Assembly (NCBI GenBank): GCA_016937695.1
Contig: JAFGWC010000088.1
Location: forward strand, 1-47,930
Length of the DNA stretch: 47,930 nucleotides
DNA from: Bacteroidales bacterium
GTDB taxonomy: Bacteria > Bacteroidota > Bacteroidia > Bacteroidales > NBLH01
Direction: 5' to 3'
Every line of letters begins with the position of its first letter. Positions within the stretch are counted from its first letter, which is position 1. Below are positions 34,945 through 44,406 of the stretch, piece after piece. The notes under the pieces are model-generated. The model was not told the DNA's origin. It saw only the letters and a list, made by a program, of their open reading frames with translations, and did not search any database. The translations under genes and the position numbers were made by a program.

Positions 34945-35751
34945 ATGAAAGAATATCGTAATAATAAAAGTTTTAATAGCAATATTACTCGAAGTTATGA
35001 CTATGCTCGAAATATAAGTTTGGGTATGAAAATAAAAATATGGCTTTTTGATGTTTTATCAGTAATTGGATTATTCTTCTTTTTGTTTAGTATTCCTTTT
35101 ATATTTTCTTTTGTTTCGTTTTCTTCTTTTTCAGCACCGAGTTTTAACGAAAATGATCCTTTTGCAAAAGGTGAAATAATTGAGCAAAATCCTACAAATG
35201 CATATATAAATGAGGTGCAGGTATATGAATATAAATATTCTTATAATACACCTGATGGAGGCCAATATACCGGAGTGGGATATAGTACCGGCATATCTTA
35301 TAATATTAATGATGAAGTGGATGTGAAATATAAAAGAGATAATTCTGAAATTTCTACTGTTGATGGTTTAAGAGTTAGTGAATTTTCTGGTTGGGTATTT
35401 TTTCTTATTTTAATATTTCCTGTAATTGGCATTTCAATGCTATTTTTTGGAACAAAAAAAGCTATTAATGCAATAAAAATACTTCAATTTGGCGAAGTTG
35501 CATTTGGTAAATTTATTTCAAAAGTTGAAACCAATGTTGAAATTAATAATCAAAGAGTATATGATTTAACTTTTGAATTTACGGCAAAAGATAATAAAAA
35601 GTATAAAACACATGTAAAAACTCATAAATATCACTATTTACAAGATGATGAATTTGAAAAACTTGTTTATGACAGAGATGAACCTGAAAATGCTGTATTT
35701 ATTGATGTTTTGCCAAATGCAGTAAGAAAATATTTTGAAAATGAAATTTAA
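34945..35751 (+). CDS. DUF3592-like membrane protein
   Basis: The ATG at 34945 (MKEYRNNK) is chosen over the TTG at 34921. The product has about 268 residues and two TM segments, near 38-65 (DVLSVIGLFFFLFSIPFIFSF) and near 150-170 (GWVFFLILIFPVIGISMLFF). The two flanking beta-rich segments have VYEYKYSYNTPDGGQYTGVG and YDLTFEFTAKDNKKYKTHV. These resemble the DUF3592 arrangement: an extracytoplasmic domain with V-x-Y-x-Y strands, then a cytoplasmic copy. Function unknown. No operon partner is clear. Confidence 0.6.
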   Translation: MKEYRNNKSFNSNITRSYDYARNISLGMKIKIWLFDVLSVIGLFFFLFSIPFIFSFVSFSSFSAPSFNENDPFAKGEIIEQNPTNAYINEVQVYEYKYSYNTPDGGQYTGVGYSTGISYNINDEVDVKYKRDNSEISTVDGLRVSEFSGWVFFLILIFPVIGISMLFFGTKKAINAIKILQFGEVAFGKFISKVETNVEINNQRVYDLTFEFTAKDNKKYKTHVKTHKYHYLQDDEFEKLVYDRDEPENAVFIDVLPNAVRKYFENEI

Positions 35752-35973
35752 ATTTGTAAAATAAATTTTTTATTCAATATTATATTAAATTCGCAGCCCT
35801 AAAAATCAATGTAATATATTTGGTGTGATGAATAATTTTAAAATGTTTTTATACATAGTATGAAAACATTTTGTATTGATTATAAGTTTCAATTGAAAAT
35901 TTAACTATTTTAATAAGTGTAGATTTTTACATTATTTATATCTAAATAAAATAAAAAAATAATACTAAAACAA

Positions 35974-37749
35974 ATGAAAAAAAAATCATTATTGAAAAGT
36001 TTCTTGATATGGCGAATAAGACATATCAGCACAAGACCATATTTAATGATTTTAAGCTTAATTACCGGATTAGGTTCAGGTATTGCAGCAGTTATAATTT
36101 TTAATTTAGTGCATCTAATTAAATCTATATTACAAAAAGGAAGCTCAAACGAATATTTCAGGCTTTTGCATATCGTATATCCTGTTGTCGGAATTTTCTT
36201 AGCAGTAATATTTATCAAATTCGTTATTAAGCAAAGAGTAGGTCATGGAATTCCTAGTGTTTTATACGCTATTTCAAAAAATCATGGTTATATAAGTGCA
36301 CATAATATGTTTTCATCAATAATAACAAGTGCATTAACTGTTGGCTTTGGTGGTTCTGTTGGGCTTGAAGGACCAACTGTTGCAACAGGCGGAGCAATAG
36401 GATCGAATTTAGGTAAATTACTTCACTTAACTTACAAACACAGAATTTTATTATTAGGATGTGCATCTGCAGGAGCTATGGCTGCTATATTTAAAGCTCC
36501 AATAGCGGCAATTGTTTTTGCATTTGAAGTTATAATGATTGATTTAACAACAGCATCGATAGTTCCTATTTTAATTGCCGCAGCATCAGGCACATTAACT
36601 TCATATTTTTTCTTAGGGCAAAATGTAATTTACCCTATTGATATAGTTGCTAAATTTGAATTTTCCGATTTGCCTTTTTATATTTTATTAGGGATTTTTG
36701 CCGGTTTGGTTTCGGTTTATTTTACAAGAACCTATATGTTTATAGGGAGATTATTTGATAAAATAAAACATTCATATAATAAATTGCTAATAGGTGGGTT
36801 CTCCCTTGGAATTATAATTCTTCTTTTTCCATCTTTGTATGGTGATGGTTATGAGGCTGTTAATCAAGCAATGCATGGTGAGTACAATTATCTTTTTACA
36901 GACTCTTATTTTTCTGGGTTAAGTGAAAGTTTAATAGTAACTTTTATTTTGATTGGTGCTGTTATTTTATTAAAAGTTATAGCAACATCTATTACTTTTG
37001 GCAGTGGAGGGATTGGTGGAATTTTTGCACCAACTTTGTTTATGGGAGCTAATTTGGGTCTTTTATTTGCTAATTTTTTAAAACATATAGGATTTAAAGA
37101 TATTTCTGTAAGTAACTATGTATTAGTTGGCATGGGCGGATTAATTGCAGGAGTTCTTCATGCGCCTTTAACTGGTTTGTTTTTAATTGCTGATTTGACA
37201 CAAGGATATGAATTGTTTATGCCTTTAATGATTACGGCCACTATTTCTTATGTTACAATTAAGTATTTTGAAGCTAATAATGTTTATACAATTCAGTTAG
37301 CTAAACGTAAAGAGCTATTAACACACCATGCTGATAAAAATGCTCTTTCCTTTATGAAAGTGCATAAAATGATTGAAACTGATTTTGTTCCAGTAGATAA
37401 AGATGGTACTTTAGGTGATTTGGTTGATGCAGTTTCAAAATCTCCAAGAAATATTTTCCCAATTATTGATGAAGATAGAAACTTTTTGGGTATAGTTTCA
37501 CTGAATGATATTAGAAACATAATGTTTAAACCTGAAGAGTATGATAAAGTCTTCGTAAAAGATTTAATGTATATTCCAACAAATTCTGTAAAGTTAGATG
37601 ATACGATGGAAGATGTAGCTCATAAAATACAACATTCAGGTAAATTTAATATTGTTGTTCTTGAAGATGGTAAATATCTTGGATTTATTTCAAGAGCAAA
37701 TGTTTTTTCAAATTATCGTAGAATTTTGAAAAGTATTTCTGCTGATTAA
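35974..37749 (+). CDS. CLC-family chloride channel/carrier with C-terminal CBS pair
   Basis: A 591-residue membrane protein. The CLC core spans about 20-430 with selectivity motifs VGHGIPSVL, GGSVGLEGPTVATGG (gating Glu132) and GSGGIGGIFAPTLF. Two CBS domains (about 465-515 and 530-585) form the cytoplasmic regulatory tail. The gating glutamate is present. The second, proton-pathway glutamate of exchangers (E. coli Glu203) aligns with Val186 in FAFEVIMID, the residue class seen in true channels. The motif usually read as GSGIP is GHGIP here. Whether it is a channel or an exchanger is thus open. It ends 37 bases from the converging rimO gene. Confidence 0.93.
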   Translation: MKKKSLLKSFLIWRIRHISTRPYLMILSLITGLGSGIAAVIIFNLVHLIKSILQKGSSNEYFRLLHIVYPVVGIFLAVIFIKFVIKQRVGHGIPSVLYAISKNHGYISAHNMFSSIITSALTVGFGGSVGLEGPTVATGGAIGSNLGKLLHLTYKHRILLLGCASAGAMAAIFKAPIAAIVFAFEVIMIDLTTASIVPILIAAASGTLTSYFFLGQNVIYPIDIVAKFEFSDLPFYILLGIFAGLVSVYFTRTYMFIGRLFDKIKHSYNKLLIGGFSLGIIILLFPSLYGDGYEAVNQAMHGEYNYLFTDSYFSGLSESLIVTFILIGAVILLKVIATSITFGSGGIGGIFAPTLFMGANLGLLFANFLKHIGFKDISVSNYVLVGMGGLIAGVLHAPLTGLFLIADLTQGYELFMPLMITATISYVTIKYFEANNVYTIQLAKRKELLTHHADKNALSFMKVHKMIETDFVPVDKDGTLGDLVDAVSKSPRNIFPIIDEDRNFLGIVSLNDIRNIMFKPEEYDKVFVKDLMYIPTNSVKLDDTMEDVAHKIQHSGKFNIVVLEDGKYLGFISRANVFSNYRRILKSISAD

Positions 37750-37785
37750 TTTGATTTGTAGAATTTAGAAAGATTAAACAAAGTT

Positions 37786-39084
37786 TTAAATTAAATCTGC
37801 AAATAAAATAAATTCTTCTGATGAAATTATTTTTACTTTATAGAATTTGCCGATTTCAAGTTTTTTACCTTCTTTAAATATAAGAATTTCATTATCAACT
37901 TCCGGTGAGTCGTATTCTGATCTTGCACTATAAAAATCTTCTTCTTCGCTATCAATAATTACTTCAAATATTTCACCTATTTTTTTTGTATTCAGATCTA
38001 ATGAAATTCGTTCTTGAATAGACATAATTTCTTCTGCTCTTTGTGTTTTAATCTCCTCATTAATAGTGTCTTCATAGTTTGATGCACCAAAAGTATCTTC
38101 TTCTTCAGAGTATGTAAATATTCCTAATCTGTCAAATTTTGTAGTCTTAACAAATTCTTTCAGCTCTTCAAATTCTGCATTATTTTCGCCAGGATGCCCA
38201 ACCATTAATGTTGTTCTAATTGAAATTTTAGGATTAGATGTTCTTAATTTTTGAATAATTTCAATAGTTGATTTTTTAGAATGAGCTCTTCTCATTTTTT
38301 TAAGAACATTATCGTTAATGTGTTGAACAGGTATATCAATGTAATTACATATTTTATTTTCACGAGCAATAATTTCAATAAGTTCATCTGGAAACATTGC
38401 CGGATAGGAGTAATGCAATCGAATCCATTTTATTTTTTCAATTTTTACCAGCTCTTTTAATAATTCTGTAAGCATTTGTTTTTTATACAAATCTATTCCA
38501 TAATAAGTTAAGTCTTGAGCAATAAGAATAAGCTCTTTTACGCCTTTTTCAGATAGTTTTTTTGCTTCATCTACTAAAATTTCGATTGGAACAGATTTGT
38601 GCTTTCCTCTAATTAAAGGAATTGCGCAAAAAGAGCAAGTTCTGTCGCAACCCTCAGAAATTTTTAAATATGCATAATGTTTAGGAGTAGAGATTTCTCT
38701 TTCGCCAATTAATTCTTTTTTAAACTTAGTATTTAAACTTTTTAAAATTTTATTTAAATCATTTACGCCAAAAAATTTATCAACTTCTTTAATTTCTTTT
38801 TTTAAATCTTTTTTGTATCTTTCAGATAAGCAGCCAATTACATAAAGATTTTCAATTTTGCCTTTGTTTTTAGCATCAACAAATTCTAATATTGTATCAA
38901 TAGATTCTTCTTTTGCATCTTTAATAAATCCACATGTATTTATTATAACTGTGTCTGCATTATTAGAAAAATTATCGAAACTAATTTCGATATTATTTGC
39001 TTTTAATTGAGCTGCAAGATGTTCGCTATCAACAGTATTTTTTGAACAACCAAGTGTGATAATATTTACTTTATGATTTTTCAA
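37786..39084 (-). CDS. rimO: Ribosomal protein S12 methylthiotransferase RimO
   Basis: A 432-residue radical-SAM enzyme that methylthiolates an aspartate of ribosomal protein S12. The UPF0004 domain holds three cluster cysteines (LGCSKNTVDSE, NTCGFIKDAKEE, IGCLSERYK). The radical-SAM motif is CDRTCSFCAIP near residue 145. IDIPVQHINDNVLKKMRR and RTTLMVGHPGE follow, and a TRAM domain closes the chain (about 365-432). RimO rather than MiaB is supported by the GCSKNxVDSE form and the length. It follows ftsY by 47 bases on the same strand. Confidence 0.96.
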   Translation of the reverse strand: MKNHKVNIITLGCSKNTVDSEHLAAQLKANNIEISFDNFSNNADTVIINTCGFIKDAKEESIDTILEFVDAKNKGKIENLYVIGCLSERYKKDLKKEIKEVDKFFGVNDLNKILKSLNTKFKKELIGEREISTPKHYAYLKISEGCDRTCSFCAIPLIRGKHKSVPIEILVDEAKKLSEKGVKELILIAQDLTYYGIDLYKKQMLTELLKELVKIEKIKWIRLHYSYPAMFPDELIEIIARENKICNYIDIPVQHINDNVLKKMRRAHSKKSTIEIIQKLRTSNPKISIRTTLMVGHPGENNAEFEELKEFVKTTKFDRLGIFTYSEEEDTFGASNYEDTINEEIKTQRAEEIMSIQERISLDLNTKKIGEIFEVIIDSEEEDFYSARSEYDSPEVDNEILIFKEGKKLEIGKFYKVKIISSEEFILFADLI

Positions 39085-39131
39085 AATTTAAAAGTTTTGA
39101 ATTTATTAATTGCGAAATTTTGAGAAAAAAT

Positions 39132-40091
39132 TTAATTGAATAAAGTTTCAACAAATTCAACTTTATTAAAAATTTGTAAATCATTAATTCCTTCACCAAC
39201 GCCGATATATTTTATTGGTATTTTAAATTGGTCTGAAATTCCAATAACAACTCCACCTTTTGCAGTACCGTCTAATTTTGTAAGAGCAATTGCATTAACT
39301 TCAGTAGTTTTTACAAATTCTTTTGCCTGAACAAAAGCATTTTGACCTGTAGAACCATCTAAAACAAGTAAAATTTCATGTGGGGCACCAGGAATTAGCT
39401 TTTTCATAACATTTTTTATTTTCGTTAACTCATTCATTAAGTTAATTTTGTTATGTAATCGTCCTGCTGTGTCTATAATTACAATGTCGGCTTTATTGTT
39501 TATCGCTGAATTTAAAGTATCGTAAGCCACAGATGCAGGATCGGAACCCATTTTTTGTTTAATTATTGGTACGCCTACTCGTTCAGACCAAATAACTAAT
39601 TGTTCAACAGCTGCCGCTCTATAAGTATCAGCAGCACCAAGATAAACAGATTTGCCTTCGTTCTTAAACATATTGGCTAATTTGCCAATTGTTGTTGTTT
39701 TTCCAACACCATTAACTCCAACAACCATAATTACATATGGCTTTCCGTCTTTACCCGAAAAAGAATTTTCATCAATATAATTTGTACTTAATTCGTTTTC
39801 TTTCAGAAGTTCACCAATTTCTTCTTTTAGTATTAAATTAAGCTCATCAGTGCCGAAATATTTATCTTTTTGAACTCTATTTTCTATACGTTCAATTATT
39901 TTTAAAGTTGTATCAACACCAACATCTGAACCTATCAATATTTCTTCAAGTTCATCTAGAACATCGTCATCAACTTTAGATTTGCCGGCAACAGCTCTTG
40001 AAAGTTTTTTAAAAACATTTTCTTTTGTTTTTACTAAACCTTTATCAAGTTTATCTTTGTTTTCTTTAGAAAATAGTCCGAAAACTGCCAT
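39132..40091 (-). CDS. ftsY: Signal recognition particle receptor FtsY
   Basis: A 319-residue SRP-GTPase. An N-terminal helical bundle (about 20-100) precedes the NG domain: G1 GVNGVGKTTTIGKLA, the insertion-box stretch DTYRAAAVEQL, G3 DTAGRL, and G4 TKLDGTAKGG. It lacks the long acidic A domain of E. coli FtsY, as is usual in Bacteroidetes. It docks ribosome-SRP complexes at the membrane. FtsY is chosen over Ffh because the chain stops after the G domain with no M domain. It lies after the rpmB-rpmG-DUF4295 group, separated by a palindromic terminator. Confidence 0.96.
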   Translation of the reverse strand: MAVFGLFSKENKDKLDKGLVKTKENVFKKLSRAVAGKSKVDDDVLDELEEILIGSDVGVDTTLKIIERIENRVQKDKYFGTDELNLILKEEIGELLKENELSTNYIDENSFSGKDGKPYVIMVVGVNGVGKTTTIGKLANMFKNEGKSVYLGAADTYRAAAVEQLVIWSERVGVPIIKQKMGSDPASVAYDTLNSAINNKADIVIIDTAGRLHNKINLMNELTKIKNVMKKLIPGAPHEILLVLDGSTGQNAFVQAKEFVKTTEVNAIALTKLDGTAKGGVVIGISDQFKIPIKYIGVGEGINDLQIFNKVEFVETLFN

Positions 40092-40154
40092 GTTTTTAAA
40101 GTTTTGGTTTCTTTAATTAATATAATAATCAAAAAAAATTTAAGTAATTGGCAA

Positions 40155-40201
40155 ATATACAAAAAAAGCTTTCTTATAGGAAGAAAGCTTTTTTTGTATA
40201 T
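40155..40201. terminator. 21-bp perfect inverted-repeat terminator between DUF4295 and ftsY
   Basis: The arms at 40155-40175 and 40181-40201 are perfect reverse complements around a 5-base loop (core AAAAAAAGCTTTCTT / AAGAAAGCTTTTTTT). The leftward form ends in T-rich sequence. It would limit, not necessarily abolish, readthrough from the ribosomal protein genes into ftsY. Confidence 0.8.
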
Positions 40202-40219
40202 CTTTTTTAACTTAATCTG

Positions 40220-40378
40220 TTATTCTTTAGTTGCAAAAAAATCTTTTACAGTATCGTTAGGAACCATTGATTCTTTAAAAATGTAAGCTCCTGTTTTTGG
40301 TGATTTTACCATTTTAATAACTTTTGAAAAGGTTTTACCTTCACCTTTTTGCAGTGTTGCAACAACTTTCTTAGCCAT
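40220..40378 (-). CDS. DUF4295 family small protein
   Basis: A 52-residue basic protein, MAKKVVATLQKGEGKTFSK onward, ending NDTVKDFFATKE. It is found directly after rpmG in Bacteroidetes, as here (11 bases), and is thought from context to be ribosome-associated. No catalytic motif. Strong synteny supports the call despite the small size. Confidence 0.88.
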   Translation of the reverse strand: MAKKVVATLQKGEGKTFSKVIKMVKSPKTGAYIFKESMVPNDTVKDFFATKE

Positions 40379-40389
40379 AATATTTTATT

Positions 40390-40575
40390 TTATTTTATTT
40401 CTCTATGAATTGTAACTTTTTTTAAAATGGGATTATATTTTTTTAATTCCATTCTTCCGGGTGTGTTTTTTCTATTTTTAGTTGTAATATATCTAGAAGT
40501 ACCCGGCATTCCACTTTCTTTGTGCTCTGTACACTCAAGAATAACTTGTATTCTGTTTCCTTTTTTCTTAGCCAT
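40390..40575 (-). CDS. rpmG: 50S ribosomal protein L33
   Basis: A 61-residue ribosomal protein: [19 protein letters not shown] at the N terminus, then [20 protein letters not shown] and [17 protein letters not shown]. It has lost part of the usual zinc-ribbon cysteine set: only the Cys in ECTEHK remains, so it is a C-minus form. It follows rpmB by 18 bases. Confidence 0.96.
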   Translation of the reverse strand: MAKKKGNRIQVILECTEHKESGMPGTSRYITTKNRKNTPGRMELKKYNPILKKVTIHREIK

Positions 40576-40593
40576 TGCTGATTAAATTTTATA

Positions 40594-40836
40594 TTAATAG
40601 TTTTTTAAATACCCTTTTTCAACAGCTTTTTTTAGAGTAGGATTTAACCCATTTTTGTTTATGGTTCTCATTCCTGCTGCAGAAACTTTCAAAGTAATCC
40701 ATCTATCTTCTTCTTGTAGGTAATATTTCTTCATGAAAAGATTTGGATAAAATCTTCTCTTTGTCCTTCTTTTTGAATGGGAAACATTATTTCCTACCAT
40801 TAATTTTTTTCCTGTAACTTGACAAATTCTTGACAT
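40594..40836 (-). CDS. rpmB: 50S ribosomal protein L28
   Basis: An 80-residue ribosomal protein: [58 protein letters not shown]. Normal length. It is first in the rpmB-rpmG-DUF4295 unit, with a promoter at 40873-40903. Confidence 0.97.
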   Translation of the reverse strand: MSRICQVTGKKLMVGNNVSHSKRRTKRRFYPNLFMKKYYLQEEDRWITLKVSAAGMRTINKNGLNPTLKKAVEKGYLKNY

Positions 40837-40872
40837 ATCTTTTAAGCTTTAACTTTTCTAAAATTAGGTTTG

Positions 40873-40903
40873 CAAAAGTCGTTAATATTCTTGAATATAT
40901 CAA
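40873..40903 (-). promoter_or_regulatory. rpmB operon promoter
   Basis: On the minus strand: TTG (40901-40903), a 20-base spacer, GACTTTTG (40873-40880). This is one mismatch from TAnnTTTG at the first position. It lies about 37 bases before the rpmB ATG. Confidence 0.45.
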
Positions 40904-41035
40904 ATTATTTTTTAAATATTTTTGTTTTATTTTGATATTTTCATGATTAAATAGAATTTAGCTTAATGTTTAAACACTATAATGCTCTAGAATATAAATT
41001 TTCGATAATATTTTATTAATAAATCGGCATTTTAT

Positions 41036-41067
41036 TTGTTACAAACAAGAATAGTTATATATATTTG
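41036..41067 (+). promoter_or_regulatory. Promoter of the GAF/PAS protein gene
   Basis: TTG at 41036-41038, a 21-base spacer, TATATTTG at 41060-41067: full consensus. The leader is about 66 bases to the GTG start at 41140. Confidence 0.65.
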
Positions 41068-41139
41068 CTTAAATGTAAAGAAATGTTTTTATTTCTTTTA
41101 CAATAATATTTATTTATTAATTAAAATCAAAAATTTATT

Positions 41140-43551
41140 GTGAAGTTTTTTAACTTTAAGAATATTAAACTTTTAGTGTTTATTAATAATATAATTGGAT
41201 TAATTTATTTAATTTCATTAATGATATTATTGTATTTATTTTATTCATCTAATAGTAAATATGATATATATGAACAAAATTTAAATTCTCAGAATTTTGA
41301 ATTGCTAAAACAGAAAGAATTAAATAGAAAATTATTGTGTAAAGATAATTTTAAAAAAGATTTTTATGCTTTAGGAAAAAATAATTTAACTCAGGATTTA
41401 GATTTAAGCTTAAAAAAATCTTTTATAATTATAGATAATCTAAGAAAAAGTGATATTTCTAATAATTTATTGTTACAAAAAAAAAATGATTTATTACTTC
41501 TTGATTATAAACATCTGCAAAAGCAATTTGAGTTATATTTTGATTATACAAGGCAATTAGGAAGTACCGAATATGGAATTTATAATAAACTTATTAATTC
41601 GTCTTTAGAATTGCAGAAAAGATTAAATCTACTTAATAAAAATGATGAAATAGTTTTGCTTTTCAATCAAACTAGAAGTATGCAAGCTTTATTTCATTTT
41701 AGTTTTGATAAATCATCATATAATTTTTTACAAAAACAAAACAACATAATTGAAAATTTAATAAAAAAAAGAGATTATAATAACAACTATAATTATTATA
41801 GAATAAATGATTCTTTTAAAGAATATAAATCTGTTTTTAATCTATTTTCAAGAAAAAAAATGCAAATTGGTTTTAATAACGATTTTGGATTAGTAAATAA
41901 AATAAATAATACTTTTATTATTGTTGAAAATAGATTAAATGAGTCGTCGGAGATTATTTACTTGAACAAATATCGTAATGTTATTATTTATTTCATTGCT
42001 TTTGCTTTGCTTTCATTTGTTTTTTTGATTATCAGCTATTTTTTTAGTAGAAAATTTTATTTGAAACATATCTTATTTATTAATGAAACATTAAAAATAA
42101 TTGAAAATATTGATAAAGGAATTTTATTTGAAAATAATGAACTTAATATTCCTTTCGAATTTAGAAATATTATAGATTCTTTAAATGGATTTTCAAAAAA
42201 ACTTTTAAAAACAGCAAAAATATTATTGGCTTTGCCTGACAGGAAAATAAATATTGAAATTACTGATAGTGAGAGAGTTCAATTTTTAAACGATTCTCTT
42301 TTAAAAATATGGAAAAATTTTGAACTAAATGATAATGATTTAGAAACTGAAAAACAAGGTAGATTTATTAGCGATTGGGTTAAAACAGGATTAGAGAAGT
42401 TTACAGGCATTTTAAGAAAAGAGTTTGATGATGTGAATCTTCTATCTAAGGAATTGTTAAATAATTTGATAGAGCATCTAAATATAGCAGTTGGAGCAAT
42501 ATATTTAAAAAAAGAGATTGAAAAATCGTTTGAACTCGAATTAGTGTCAAGTTTTGCATTTGGGAAAGAAAAACTTATTAAAAAGAAAATTGAAGCTGGT
42601 GAAGGAATAATTGGAACTGCAGCTGTTGAAAAAAACACTTTAAATATTACCAATGTTCCGGCTAATTATTTTAAAGTAAGTTCTGGTTTTGGAAATGCAA
42701 TGCCAAGAAATGTTTTAATTATTCCTGTTATATTTGAAAATGAAATATTTGGTATTATTGAACTTGCTTCGTTTAAAATAATTCAAAATTACGAATTAGA
42801 ATTTATTGAAGAATTAGCTAAAGCTTTTGCTGCTACATTGTCTGCCAATAAAGCACATGAAAATATTAAACAAAAATATAAAGAAACTACAATTAAAAAC
42901 AATCTGTTAGAAAATGAAAAATCTAAGCTTCAAAATAATATTAGTGATTTAAGTAAAGATTTTGAAGAGTTGAATTTTAAAAACTTTGATTACGAGATTG
43001 TTAAGAGAAGTATTGATAGTTACACAATAATATTTGACATTAATATTGAAGGATATGTTCTTTCGGTTAATAATCAGTTTTATAAAGTATTTAAAACTCT
43101 TCCTGAAAATATTAAAAATATAAATTATTTCGATTATTTATATAAATCGGAAAAAATAGAAGAAATTGATATAGATAAATTTTGGAACGAAATTAAAATT
43201 GGTATATCAAAAAAACTAACTCATAAAATAAATGTTTTAGGAGAAAATTTCTGGCTATATGATGATTTTATTCCAATAAAAAATAATGAAGGTATAGTTT
43301 ATAAAGTAAAAGTTGTATCAAGAAATATAACTGATTATAAAGAGCTTGAAAAGAATATTGAAAAAGCTAAATTAACAATCCAAGAGCTTGATTTAAACAA
43401 TGAAAACAATATTATTATAATAGATAATTTGAAATTAAAATTAAAAAATAGTAATAATGCATTGGAAGAAATCTATGCAAAAAATACTGAAAAAGAAGCC
43501 CAATTAAATAAAGAAATTGAAGAGCTCAGAAATAAATTAGCTCAAAAATAG
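41140..43551 (+). CDS. Membrane GAF/PAS sensor-like protein without an output domain
   Basis: An 803-residue protein starting at GTG. TM1 (about 11-34, FINNIIGLIYLISLMILLYL) and TM2 (about 281-304, IIYFIAFALLSFVFLIISYF) bound a helical extracytoplasmic sensor region of about 245 residues. A helical linker leads to a GAF domain (about 430-580: LNIAVGAIYLKKEIEKS, GEGIIGTAAVEKNTLNI, PRNVLIIPVIFENEIFGI). Coiled coil follows, then a PAS domain (about 620-745, IFDINIEGYVLSVNNQFYKV ... VVSRNITDYKELE), then coiled coil to the end. There is no kinase, cyclase, phosphatase or methyl-accepting domain. It may regulate through protein contacts, or scaffold other sensors. Confidence 0.8.
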   Translation: MKFFNFKNIKLLVFINNIIGLIYLISLMILLYLFYSSNSKYDIYEQNLNSQNFELLKQKELNRKLLCKDNFKKDFYALGKNNLTQDLDLSLKKSFIIIDNLRKSDISNNLLLQKKNDLLLLDYKHLQKQFELYFDYTRQLGSTEYGIYNKLINSSLELQKRLNLLNKNDEIVLLFNQTRSMQALFHFSFDKSSYNFLQKQNNIIENLIKKRDYNNNYNYYRINDSFKEYKSVFNLFSRKKMQIGFNNDFGLVNKINNTFIIVENRLNESSEIIYLNKYRNVIIYFIAFALLSFVFLIISYFFSRKFYLKHILFINETLKIIENIDKGILFENNELNIPFEFRNIIDSLNGFSKKLLKTAKILLALPDRKINIEITDSERVQFLNDSLLKIWKNFELNDNDLETEKQGRFISDWVKTGLEKFTGILRKEFDDVNLLSKELLNNLIEHLNIAVGAIYLKKEIEKSFELELVSSFAFGKEKLIKKKIEAGEGIIGTAAVEKNTLNITNVPANYFKVSSGFGNAMPRNVLIIPVIFENEIFGIIELASFKIIQNYELEFIEELAKAFAATLSANKAHENIKQKYKETTIKNNLLENEKSKLQNNISDLSKDFEELNFKNFDYEIVKRSIDSYTIIFDINIEGYVLSVNNQFYKVFKTLPENIKNINYFDYLYKSEKIEEIDIDKFWNEIKIGISKKLTHKINVLGENFWLYDDFIPIKNNEGIVYKVKVVSRNITDYKELEKNIEKAKLTIQELDLNNENNIIIIDNLKLKLKNSNNALEEIYAKNTEKEAQLNKEIEELRNKLAQK

Positions 43552-43603
43552 TAATTCACATCTTGCAAATCATTTTTTTTCAAAGCCTAATATTTTTCTT
43601 TTG

Positions 43604-44395
43604 ATGAATAAATACAGAATAATTTTTAAATACTTGAGATTTCTTTTCAAAGCAAAACATTATAAAGGTCATGGAGTTCATTCGCCTTATGTATATAAAT
43701 TTGTTAGTGAGGTAATATTTGATAATTCAAGGAGAAAAGATTATAAAAAAGCTGAAAACTACAGAAAATCTTTGTTGAAAAAATCAGATGTTATAAAAGT
43801 AATAGACTTTGGTGCTGGCTCTAAAATTTTTAATACTGACTATAGAAAAATAAAAAACATTGCAAAATATTCTTCTACAAAAAAAAAATACGGAAAATTA
43901 CTATATCGAATTGTAAATTATTGTAAACCTACAAATGTAATAGAATTTGGTACTTCATTAGGATTAGGCACTTTATATTTAGCTTTAGGCAATAATAAAT
44001 CAAATATTTATACTATTGAAGCTTCTGATGAAGTTTATCAGATTGCTAGCCAGTCAATTAAAGATTTAAATGTAAATAATGTAAAATTTATAAACAATAA
44101 ATTTGAAGATGCAATTCCTGAGATTTTGAGTAAGCTTGACAATGTTGAGATAGTGTTTTTTGACGGAAATCATACAAAAAAAGCCACATTAGATTATTTT
44201 AATAAATGTCTAAAAAAGATAAATAATAATAGTATTTTTATTTTTGATGATATAAACTGGTCGAAAGATATGGAACAAGCTTGGAAAACTATTAAATCTA
44301 ATCCTAAAACAAAAGTTAGCATTGATTTATTCCAATTTGGTATAGTTTTATTTAAAGAAGAATTAAGTAAAGAACATTTTATTGTTCGTTTTTAA
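43604..44395 (+). CDS. Class I SAM-dependent methyltransferase
   Basis: The ATG at 43604 is preferred to the TTG at 43601. About 263 residues. The SAM-binding glycine-rich loop is NVIEFGTSLGLGTLYLAL, followed by IYTIEASDEVYQIA (acidic end of strand 2). Later segments are VEIVFFDGNHTKKATLDYFN and NNSIFIFDDINWSKDMEQAW. This resembles the O-methyltransferase-like proteins in which the D-G-x-H stretch helps bind metal or substrate. The N terminus has KGHGVHSPYVYKFVSEVI, a signature of a Bacteroidetes methyltransferase group. Substrate unknown. It converges with the pseudo-caspase gene 11 bases away. Confidence 0.82.
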   Translation: MNKYRIIFKYLRFLFKAKHYKGHGVHSPYVYKFVSEVIFDNSRRKDYKKAENYRKSLLKKSDVIKVIDFGAGSKIFNTDYRKIKNIAKYSSTKKKYGKLLYRIVNYCKPTNVIEFGTSLGLGTLYLALGNNKSNIYTIEASDEVYQIASQSIKDLNVNNVKFINNKFEDAIPEILSKLDNVEIVFFDGNHTKKATLDYFNKCLKKINNNSIFIFDDINWSKDMEQAWKTIKSNPKTKVSIDLFQFGIVLFKEELSKEHFIVRF

Positions 44396-44406
44396 AATTC
44401 ATAAAA

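Larger units (their letters stand above)
40837..41139. other. Divergent spacer with two promoters
   Basis: About 300 bases with no gene. It contains the leftward rpmB promoter (40873-40903) and the rightward promoter of the GAF/PAS protein (41036-41067). The stretch between is A+T-rich with no distinct hairpin. Confidence 0.6.
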
